Shown one piece after another: positions 13,587-20,779 of a stretch of 21,825 nucleotides of DNA. The notes below the pieces were generated by a model. The model ran no database searches. It was not told where the DNA came from and was given only the letters and a program-made list of their open reading frames with translations. This DNA is from a virus. The number at the start of each line of letters is the position of its first letter. Positions within the stretch are counted from its first letter, which is position 1. A program made the position numbers and the translations under genes. The stretch lies in IMG/VR virus record IMGVR_UViG_3300022871_000134, positions 1 to 21,825 of that record; one strand, given 5' to 3'.

Positions 13587-13608
13587 ATTGACAAAGTAAT
13601 ATAAGGTA
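13587..13608 (+). promoter_or_regulatory. 22-bp recurrent intergenic motif, copy 6 (diverged)
   Basis: ATTGACAAAGTA, ATAT, AAGGTA: the least conserved copy, with one change in the first block and changes in the second. It begins three bases after the serine-rich gene's stop and ends 30 bases before the 13639 start. Confidence 0.5.
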
Positions 13609-13638
13609 GAACATTAATTATAATTAAAGGAATAAAAT

Positions 13639-13989
13639 ATGAGCACAGCACCAATTCAAAAAGGTACAACGGTTTTTCTTGGTTACGGTAGTTACACATA
13701 CGATGTCATATTGACAGACGATATGACCGTATCTCCAATCGCAGATGTGTCAACGATTAATGACGAAATGAATGCTACAACTACAGTTATCGTATATAAT
13801 CCTGGCGAACATCTTGATATGTCGGGAGTTATAAAAGGCACCGTGGTTCCTACTATTCTATTAGTGGGTGGAACGGTTTCAATTAATGCAGTCACCTGGA
13901 GAGTTGAGAAATACGATATTAAACTTGCCAGAACGGAAGCTAAGTTAACATTAGCAGCGATTAAAGAAGCAAGTATGACATATACCTAA
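13639..13989 (+). CDS. Putative small tail tube or tail structural protein
   Basis: This 116-residue protein starts at ATG 13639 behind AAAGGAATAAAAT. It is almost all beta: TTVFLGYGSYTYDVILTDDMTVSPIADVSTI, ATTTVIVYNPGEHLDMSGVIKGTVVPTILLVGGTVSINAVTWRVEKYDIKLARTEAKLTLAAIKEASMTY. Repeating strands with 'GtVvP', 'GGtvsI...tWrV' and 'tLtLaai' are typical of small tube- or ring-forming phage proteins. It has its own upstream motif copy, as an abundant product might. Lambda gpV, the tail tube protein, follows gpU as this gene does, but gpV is about twice as long. A connector-type ring protein is an alternative. No other tail tube candidate is visible in the window. Confidence 0.45.
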   Translation: MSTAPIQKGTTVFLGYGSYTYDVILTDDMTVSPIADVSTINDEMNATTTVIVYNPGEHLDMSGVIKGTVVPTILLVGGTVSINAVTWRVEKYDIKLARTEAKLTLAAIKEASMTYT

Positions 13990-14022
13990 ACTTTAATTGT
14001 TGTGTAGGATTAAAGGATTAGG

Positions 14023-14649
14023 ATGTATAGCATATATCAAGATGCACTATTGGCACCAAAAGATGTAGCCATTTGTGGCATAGAGATTGGGCAACTAACA
14101 ATTGCTCAATCTGCTTGCCTGTGGGCTATGGAAAACCCTTTTGTATTTTCTGCTAAGGGTAGTCTTGCTCAATTTTGTACTGTCTTAGTAGTCCTTCAAA
14201 AGTCCTACCCCTTCAGCGATATAGACAATTGGGTTACGGAAGCATTAGCACTGAGAAAGAAATTAGTTGAAAAACCAAGGGGTATATTGAAATATTTTAA
14301 AAAGAATAAGGTTTACAGCATAGACGATATTGACATAGAAATACAAAGCCTTGTTAATTATTTTAAATATCATAACAAAGCCCATCCTAGGGCTTTCCCT
14401 GCTGACCAACCAAACAAAACTCCAACCATCCCCTGGCAATGGAGTGTTGTATTTTCACTGAGAAGATACTTCAAAGAAGATGATATTAAGGCTTGGAACT
14501 ATCCATTACTGAAGGCTATGGCATACCACGCTGCTATATGTCACTCATTGGGCGATGACACTTTATACAACGAAATGGATTGCAACATTCGTGAAGAAGG
14601 TGAAAAGGAAGAAGAATTAAAAGAAGAGGAAAAATCAAATGGCGGATAG
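14023..14649 (+). CDS. Putative tail assembly chaperone (gpG position)
   Basis: This 208-residue protein starts at ATG 14023 behind AAAGGATTAGG. It is largely helical with an aromatic-rich middle (YHNKAHPRAFPADQPNKTPTIPWQWSVVFSLRRYF), a conserved-looking AMAYHAAICHSLGDDTLYNEMD segment and an acidic, lysine-rich tail (EEGEKEEELKEEEK). It sits between the tail tube candidate and the tape-measure candidate and overlaps the latter by 11 nt, the slot of the gpG/gpGT tail chaperones. Those are usually made by programmed frameshifting; I see no second chaperone frame here. The function is inferred from position only. Confidence 0.4.
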   Translation: MYSIYQDALLAPKDVAICGIEIGQLTIAQSACLWAMENPFVFSAKGSLAQFCTVLVVLQKSYPFSDIDNWVTEALALRKKLVEKPRGILKYFKKNKVYSIDDIDIEIQSLVNYFKYHNKAHPRAFPADQPNKTPTIPWQWSVVFSLRRYFKEDDIKAWNYPLLKAMAYHAAICHSLGDDTLYNEMDCNIREEGEKEEELKEEEKSNGG

Positions 14650-16225
14650 AGCACAAATTAATGCAGTCATAAAAGGTGATGCTAAGGATTTTAATAAGTC
14701 AATTGACTCGGCAAGTAACAAGGCAAAAACCTTTGTTACTGGGGCTCTCAAACAAATGGGCGGTGCTATAGTTGCTGCCTTTGCCGTTCAACGGGTTATC
14801 CAGTTTGGTAAAGAGTTATTAAGAGTTGCTGATGATATACAAACAACCGCAAACACCTTTGGCATAGCAGTAGAGTCAGTGCTTGCATTTAAAGGAGTAA
14901 TGGCAGAGTCGGGAATTGGTGTTGAGAAGTTTATGAAGATGTTTGGACGAATGGTATCGGCACAGGCAGATGCTCGTAAGGGATTAACCACATATGTTGA
15001 TGCCTTGAGAGATATGAATATTTCCGCTAGAGATTTTAGTAGTTTAAAGGTTGATAAGTTAATGGAATTAATGGCAAAGAAATATCAAGAGGCTGGGGAC
15101 AAAATGTTATTCCTTGGTGGTGCTGCTAAACTTTTGGGCACAAAGATAGGCCCAAATTTAATTGAGGTGTTCCAAAGGATTAATGAAGAGGGAATGGCTG
15201 AGTTTACTGAAGAAGCTAAAAAAGCTGCCGACGGAGTAAAAGAACTAGCGGCTACAAGTGATGCATTAGAGGGGTTTTTTGATACTATTCAAACTCGTTC
15301 ATTATCGGCAGCGGGAGCAATGATTTCACTTGGAAAAGAGTTTCAAGCAATGGCAAAGTGGTATCAAGGTGGTATTGGTCCTTTAGGCGAAATGAGATCG
15401 GGAAGGAAAGAAACCTTTAAATCAATAGGGTTGGGGCGTTTTGAAGAAGATGTTACAGATGAAGAAAGAGATGACTTTGATGAAGTTGCAAAACTTGTTA
15501 ATAAACAAGTAGACGAGATAACAGGCGGTGGGTTAAAGGGTTATCTTTACAAAGTTATGCATCCACAATTGATGCAAGTTTTGTCTGATTATGCCACAAC
15601 ATTAATACGCAAAAGAAAATTAAGAGAAGAAGACGAAGCAAAAGAAAAACAAGCCGCACAAGATAAATTAAAAGCAGATAGACTACTTGCAAATTCACCA
15701 ATGCCATCCGAATCAAAAGAATTTTTAAAATGGTATGATTTGTATGAAAAAAGATTATTAGGACAAAAAGATATACTTAGTCAAATTGCTTATTATGAAG
15801 AAGAAATTAATTCCTTGCACAAAGACCAAGTAGAAGATCCATCAAATTATAATATTGCAATTGATATTTTAAAATTAGAGAAGAAGAGATATGATTTAGT
15901 TGTTAAAATAAATAAAGAGCAAGAAAAAGGATTGAAGGATTATTTTAAAGACGAAGAAGCATTTGCTAAACGGCTGGGTAAGGCTAAAAAAGAGGAAGAA
16001 AAAAAGATAGAAGAGGCACCTAGAGAAAGGTTTAACGAACTAGCAAGGATAGGTGGACAGGTTGGTGGACAGGGTAACTTTGCAGCAGGCAATGCAATTA
16101 AGGCAATTAATGTGGCAGAAAAACAAGCTAGGATTGCAGAGTCAAGTGATAAAAAATTAACAGAAATAAGAGTTGCGGTAGATAAGTTAAACAACAAGCC
16201 AGAAGAAGGGGCAGTTTTACAATAG
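14639..16225 (+). CDS. Putative tape measure protein
   Basis: This 528-residue protein starts at ATG 14639 with GAGG about nine bases ahead, overlapping the previous gene by 11 nt. The N-terminus AQINAVIKGDAKDFNKSIDSASNKAKTFVTGALKQMGGAIVAAF is a typical tape-measure opening: a helical 'k.f.k.l..a...' repeat leading to a hydrophobic, glycine-rich helix (about 35-52). Most of the rest is charged coiled coil (KEEEKKIEEAPRERFNELARI, RIAESSDKKLTEIRVAVDKL). If this is the tape measure, the usual rule of about 1.5 angstroms per residue predicts a tail near 80 nm. It is short against lambda gpH (853 aa). A different coiled-coil tail protein is possible, but the position after the chaperone candidate supports the call. 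Confidence 0.65.
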   Translation: MADRAQINAVIKGDAKDFNKSIDSASNKAKTFVTGALKQMGGAIVAAFAVQRVIQFGKELLRVADDIQTTANTFGIAVESVLAFKGVMAESGIGVEKFMKMFGRMVSAQADARKGLTTYVDALRDMNISARDFSSLKVDKLMELMAKKYQEAGDKMLFLGGAAKLLGTKIGPNLIEVFQRINEEGMAEFTEEAKKAADGVKELAATSDALEGFFDTIQTRSLSAAGAMISLGKEFQAMAKWYQGGIGPLGEMRSGRKETFKSIGLGRFEEDVTDEERDDFDEVAKLVNKQVDEITGGGLKGYLYKVMHPQLMQVLSDYATTLIRKRKLREEDEAKEKQAAQDKLKADRLLANSPMPSESKEFLKWYDLYEKRLLGQKDILSQIAYYEEEINSLHKDQVEDPSNYNIAIDILKLEKKRYDLVVKINKEQEKGLKDYFKDEEAFAKRLGKAKKEEEKKIEEAPRERFNELARIGGQVGGQGNFAAGNAIKAINVAEKQARIAESSDKKLTEIRVAVDKLNNKPEEGAVLQ

Positions 16226-16245
16226 AATAAATTAGGATAAATATT

Positions 16246-17004
16246 ATGGCAGATCCAATAGTTCATAACGATATAGTCGTAACTAACAAGGTGCGAAAAA
16301 CAAAGTCTCCAGATAAAGGAGTGGTTACTGAAACCACTTATAAAGGCACTAAGTCAAAGATTGAGGAAAAGTTTAATACTTTGTCTAATGTTACTGATAG
16401 CTTAGATACTTTAAAAGCGGGTTGGGGCGATACTGCCGTTCCAGAGTTAGTTGTTACCCAGGATAATAATACATCAACCAGTGGTGGTCCCGAAACCAAT
16501 GTTGCACTGGATATCTACTGGGAACTTGATGGTAATACAATTCAAGATCCTGTTGAGAAAAATGATTATTTCAACGAAAGCGACGAAACAACAACAGATT
16601 GTGCCCAAGCACTTAAAGACTACAGGGATAACAAAAAATCAACCACGGCAACCAGAGTAAGAGCCATACAATTATTTGAAGATTGCCTATCAAGAGGACA
16701 AGAAAATGTTCCTGTATTTAATATTGTTTTAAGGGAAGTGAAACTTTGTGCCAGGGGTTCAAATATTGTTCCCTCAATGGAAAATATTTTTGAAGTCCAA
16801 ACCCTAGACACTATTGACCCTCCAGATCATATTAAAGATCCGTTAGAAGCTCTTAGTTTTGAGTGGCTAAAACAACCCCCTAGGATTCGCCAAGTTTCCA
16901 AAACAAAATACCAGATTACAACAGAATGGTGGTCGGCTAAAAAATGGGCAGGAGCGTTTTATCCAGAAGGAACGGGTGACCCAGAAAAGATTGACGATAC
17001 ATAG
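16246..17004 (+). CDS. Minor tail protein of unknown type
   Basis: This 252-residue protein starts at ATG 16246 with TTAGGATAAATATT ahead. It is acidic overall. The first 75 residues are polar (KGVVTETTYKGTKSKIEEKFNTL), the middle has many Asp/Asn/Thr, and the C-terminus carries an aromatic cluster (EWLKQPPRIRQVSKTKYQITTEWWSAKKWAGAFYPEGTGDPEKI). Its place after the tape-measure candidate is where distal tail (gpM, gpL or Dit-like) genes lie in siphophages. I do not recognise a domain. No signal peptide or membrane segment is seen. The next gene begins 11 bases later. Confidence 0.5.
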   Translation: MADPIVHNDIVVTNKVRKTKSPDKGVVTETTYKGTKSKIEEKFNTLSNVTDSLDTLKAGWGDTAVPELVVTQDNNTSTSGGPETNVALDIYWELDGNTIQDPVEKNDYFNESDETTTDCAQALKDYRDNKKSTTATRVRAIQLFEDCLSRGQENVPVFNIVLREVKLCARGSNIVPSMENIFEVQTLDTIDPPDHIKDPLEALSFEWLKQPPRIRQVSKTKYQITTEWWSAKKWAGAFYPEGTGDPEKIDDT

Positions 17005-17015
17005 GATTTTAACCA

Positions 17016-17534
17016 ATGGCTTTAGACTCAAGAATAAAAAGATTTCATCCTGGAGAGAACCTAAAGGCTGATGACCTAAACACCATAGGAAATGCTGCAA
17101 GTAGAGCGTTAACGGCTGACTTCTCCCAAACAACCACAGGCTCTCTTGCTCGCCGTATGCGTAGGTTCTGGGGTGGATCTACAGCAACTGGTCTTGATAT
17201 GACCAATATTGATTTTGGTTATGTTATTGCCGATTCCGTTTTGAGGACGGTTAATATTAATGCTGGGGTATTCCGTTTATCCCAACAGCATTTTTCCGTC
17301 TTAGGTGCGACAGGGTTAGTGGCAAACACATCTCCTTCTTATTGCTACCTAGAATATGTCCGTGACGGCACTCCAGCTATTATGCCTTTAACTAATGATT
17401 TGAATGCCACAATACCCGATACTACAGCCTATAGGCGTTTACTATATACATTTACCATATCTGCTTTAGGTGTGTTAGAGGAACCATCAATCCATAATCT
17501 AGGTGGAGTATTTGTAGGAGCATACTGGGCTTAA
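17016..17534 (+). CDS. Tail-tip or fibre-associated protein
   Basis: This 172-residue protein starts at ATG 17016; the ribosome site is weak (AGGATTTTAACCA). It opens MALDSRIKRFHPGENLKADDLNTIGNAASRA, a pattern of short N-terminal helical segments frequently seen at the start of phage baseplate or fibre proteins, then a GGSTATGLDMTNIDFGYVIAD beta region, FRLSQQHFSVLGATG and a hydrophobic end (GGVFVGAYWA). Its stop overlaps the start of the next large gene (TAATG), so translation is probably coupled. It could be a fibre attachment adaptor. No family is recognised with certainty. Confidence 0.5.
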   Translation: MALDSRIKRFHPGENLKADDLNTIGNAASRALTADFSQTTTGSLARRMRRFWGGSTATGLDMTNIDFGYVIADSVLRTVNINAGVFRLSQQHFSVLGATGLVANTSPSYCYLEYVRDGTPAIMPLTNDLNATIPDTTAYRRLLYTFTISALGVLEEPSIHNLGGVFVGAYWA

Positions 17535-20500
17535 TGTGGACATCTATTACATACGGTTTTTTATATATCTTAACGAATATGGTTTGGCAGACGCCCATAA
17601 CCAGTCTCACCAATTCGCCTATAAGTTCTGCTTCTGATTGGGCTACTAATTCCTCTGCCATAATCCAGAGATGCTTAGCAACTAAAAACGACACCAACAC
17701 TCTATCTTTGGCTGACCAAACTGTTATAAAAATAACTTGGGAAAGCAATACGGTAGACTACTCTTGGAATACCGTAACCAATATGGGTGCCACCAATGCT
17801 GTAACGAATTATTATTCCAAATATTATCTCTACGGCAAGCAAAATTACTCAACCGTCTCAAGGTATGATGAAGAGAACGGATTTGAAATGGCTGCAACCA
17901 ATACCCAGTGGTTCAAACTGGATAATTATGGCGTCAGTCCTTTGCTGTGGGGTGGGGGAATGTATGCCTCATCTGTGCTTACATCTACTGTTCCGACCGT
18001 CCTTGGACCATTCCAGGTAGCTTCACAGGCGGGTAGATATATATACGATACGGAAACAAATTACTGGGCATATTATGGGAATATTATAACCACAAATGGT
18101 ACTGGTACGAACCAAACAATTGTCACTAATTGGGGGGTTATTTACCCAACCCAGTTATGGGATCAGGTAACGATTTCTAATGAGTTCTTTGTTGAGATCC
18201 CATTCCAGGTTAATGATACGAGTTCGTATTACTTTTGCGACCAACCTACCACATCGGAATTGGATAAGGTATTCATTAATTACAATCCTACAGACCAAAG
18301 ACCTAACGCAATTACCCCTTTAATGGGTAGAGACCATTTATTATTAATGGACGCAAAAATTTTAGAATTAATACCCAAATATTATAATGACAAGGTTGCA
18401 GTGGGTGGTTCGTTTGATAACTACTGTGCTACTAGTGGGGTAACTTGGGTATCTAATTATTATGTTGGGGCTTGTTGGTTTGATATGGCAGATGTTTTGT
18501 CTATTGCCACTTCCAGATATAATACAGTTCTAGTTGTTCCTAGTGGCACAATTGTTTCCACTAATATTATTTCAGCTACCTCTAACGATTATGATTATGT
18601 AACTAATACTCTCCCAGAGGTAGCAGGAGATCCTGGAGATTACGACAGGACAACGGATGCTGATGATTGGACTTCCAGGAGTGGTAGTGATACAAATTAT
18701 TATACCACTACGGAAGAGTCGGAAGGTGGTTCAACTTGGGGACCTGGAACACCAACAACAAGGGAAGTAACCGTGCCTCCTGGAACAGGAACAATCACTA
18801 GAACAACAATTGTAACTAATATTATTTATGTTGGTGGTGCTGAAGGCTCTGCAACAAATCATAATGCTACAAAGGTATCAACAACTAGTCGCCCAGGATC
18901 GACCTATGCCACAAATGTAACCTCTTGGACTGGAATAAGAGGAGTGGGCATAGCGGGTGAAATTGATTATTATTTTTACGAAGAATATGCAACATCTAAT
19001 GATTATACCCGTAGGGCTACTGTTGGTACAAACACGGTTACATCAACATACTCCAGGGAACACCATACTGACGCAAGCACTAGCAATCATTATAACAAAA
19101 CAACTCTAACAACAAATTGGATTAAACACGATAGAGTTATTGTTTGGGCGAAGGTTCCTTTTACAACTGATGTTACTGCTTTAACATTAATTAGTTCAAA
19201 CAATTGGACATCTGGGGTTAACCAGTATTATGACAAATATGAATACAATCCAACCTGGTCTACCAACTACTCATCGACTTGGTGGAGAGTGGGGAGCGAT
19301 GTTACAACAACAAGCCTAACAACTAATTTCTGGTGGTTATGGACTACTCAGACATATACTATTGCTGGACCTTACGATGGCGTTTTAAATACATCTAACC
19401 ATACGGATACTGGCACGAGTGATTTTTATAATCGTAGTTATCAAACAAACTTTACCTATAGTGCCACTAGAGTCTACATCTGGGCAGGCGTAAGTGACCT
19501 GTTGTCTGACTATATGACACCTTGGGTTGTGGATAGTCAAGAAACCAATGTAGTCGGTGACACAACCTATTATGACTCTAAACTATATAATCACGGTTGG
19601 AGTCCTACTTACAATACGGGTTGGAGATTATACTCAGAGACGGCACCAACATTGACGGGCTATGACACAAAATATTTATGGGATTATAGCACAACAAATT
19701 ATTACAAATATGAATATGATTACTATAAGGCAGTGACAAATCCACCTGCTCCGTCATATTATTATCCTAGGAGTTATACCTATTACTGGGAATATCCAAC
19801 AGAAGTTATAACTACCCATTATTGCAACGAACTCTATACGCCCTATGGATGGCAACCAACCGTTAATTTTTACACCCTCTATCATTATCACGGTGGAGCA
19901 TATTACGACGGCAAAAATTATTTCAAAACCATTGATAACTTTGTCTACACAAAAGACCAATCTGTTTATGGAATAGATGAGCCAAGATACACCATAAGAT
20001 ATAAGTCAAGTTACGAATCGCCACCCCTATATACCGTCTCTAGTTTCTGGGATGCAAACAGCAATCTACTGGGTGGCACAAACTGGATGATTAATCCAAC
20101 CTATTTAACTGAGACTCAAACTTGTTTATCATCTAATGTTTTGTCGGTTACAAATGACGGTGTTGTTTCTACTTGGACGAATTATGTTACGACAAATACG
20201 ATTATAACTAATGCTGCTGCCTATTCAAATGACTGGGCAATATCAATGTGGGGAGATAGTTTTATACAACGCTATAAAGCAACTACTACATTACAATGGA
20301 CTACTTGTGGAACATATATTGAAAGTGCAACAAGAACAATTGGCTGGGTAACAAATGACGCAACTTGGGCAGCAGCAACAATAACAACAAATATAGGTGG
20401 GGTGTATAATAGTTCTATCCAGGGTTATGGCTTTGCGTATACTGGCATTCCATTTTACTACATTTATTCCAAGACAATGATTAGGGCAAAGAGATTGGCA

Positions 20501-20779
20501 GGTTATATACTGGACGGTGATATTGATTGTTATATGCAATTTGGCACAATATTGTCGGGCAGATATGACTTAGAGAGTTTAGGCTATGACCTAGGACCTT
20601 ATGTTAAAGTAAGTGAGTTAACCATACCATCTGGAGATACAGAGTCAGGTTGGCTTGGAGACATTACTACAGTTCCGACTTATGGAAGTTTAACTACTTA
20701 TGATTGGGCACATCCTTGGGGATACAAGATACAAAATAAGGCTGGTGCAGCAGTGTTTGTTTTTAAACCAGAGTTTTAA
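17534..20779 (+). CDS. Large tail fibre/tip protein, Tyr-, Trp-, Asn- and Thr-rich, with duplicated modules
   Basis: This 1081-residue protein starts within the previous stop (TAATG). It is exceptionally rich in Tyr, Trp, Thr and Asn with many short 'TNYY' and 'NTW' phrases, a composition of beta-rich extracellular or receptor-contacting tail proteins. A glycine/threonine-rich stretch lies at about 395-440 (GGSTWGPGTPTTREVTVPPG). Two modules of about 112 residues are repeated: HTDxxTSxxYN...RVxIWA at about 511 and 623, and YYDKYEYNPTWS versus YYDSKLYNHGWS at about 565 and 679. A partial third unit (HYCNELYTPYGWQPT) starts near 762. The C-terminal 100 residues look globular. No signal peptide is needed for a virion protein. 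Adhesin or receptor-binding function is inferred from size, composition and position. Confidence 0.65.
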   Translation: MWTSITYGFLYILTNMVWQTPITSLTNSPISSASDWATNSSAIIQRCLATKNDTNTLSLADQTVIKITWESNTVDYSWNTVTNMGATNAVTNYYSKYYLYGKQNYSTVSRYDEENGFEMAATNTQWFKLDNYGVSPLLWGGGMYASSVLTSTVPTVLGPFQVASQAGRYIYDTETNYWAYYGNIITTNGTGTNQTIVTNWGVIYPTQLWDQVTISNEFFVEIPFQVNDTSSYYFCDQPTTSELDKVFINYNPTDQRPNAITPLMGRDHLLLMDAKILELIPKYYNDKVAVGGSFDNYCATSGVTWVSNYYVGACWFDMADVLSIATSRYNTVLVVPSGTIVSTNIISATSNDYDYVTNTLPEVAGDPGDYDRTTDADDWTSRSGSDTNYYTTTEESEGGSTWGPGTPTTREVTVPPGTGTITRTTIVTNIIYVGGAEGSATNHNATKVSTTSRPGSTYATNVTSWTGIRGVGIAGEIDYYFYEEYATSNDYTRRATVGTNTVTSTYSREHHTDASTSNHYNKTTLTTNWIKHDRVIVWAKVPFTTDVTALTLISSNNWTSGVNQYYDKYEYNPTWSTNYSSTWWRVGSDVTTTSLTTNFWWLWTTQTYTIAGPYDGVLNTSNHTDTGTSDFYNRSYQTNFTYSATRVYIWAGVSDLLSDYMTPWVVDSQETNVVGDTTYYDSKLYNHGWSPTYNTGWRLYSETAPTLTGYDTKYLWDYSTTNYYKYEYDYYKAVTNPPAPSYYYPRSYTYYWEYPTEVITTHYCNELYTPYGWQPTVNFYTLYHYHGGAYYDGKNYFKTIDNFVYTKDQSVYGIDEPRYTIRYKSSYESPPLYTVSSFWDANSNLLGGTNWMINPTYLTETQTCLSSNVLSVTNDGVVSTWTNYVTTNTIITNAAAYSNDWAISMWGDSFIQRYKATTTLQWTTCGTYIESATRTIGWVTNDATWAAATITTNIGGVYNSSIQGYGFAYTGIPFYYIYSKTMIRAKRLAGYILDGDIDCYMQFGTILSGRYDLESLGYDLGPYVKVSELTIPSGDTESGWLGDITTVPTYGSLTTYDWAHPWGYKIQNKAGAAVFVFKPEF
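19061..19735 (+). repeat. Tandem duplicated coding module (~112 aa) in the large tail protein
   Basis: Two protein-level units, about 19061-19396 and 19397-19735, share an HTD...TSxxYN start, a TRVYIWA/DRVIVWA strand and a YYDxxxYNxxWSxxYxxxWRxxS core. DNA identity is low, so the duplication is old. A partial third unit begins near 19817. Boundaries are approximate. Confidence 0.6.

Noticed and set aside
14023-14649. Programmed -1 frameshift producing a G/GT-type pair of tail chaperones
   Set aside because: The alternative frame after the end of this gene belongs to the tape-measure candidate, which has its own ATG and GAGG site. No extra chaperone-sized frame or well-phased slippery heptamer was seen.
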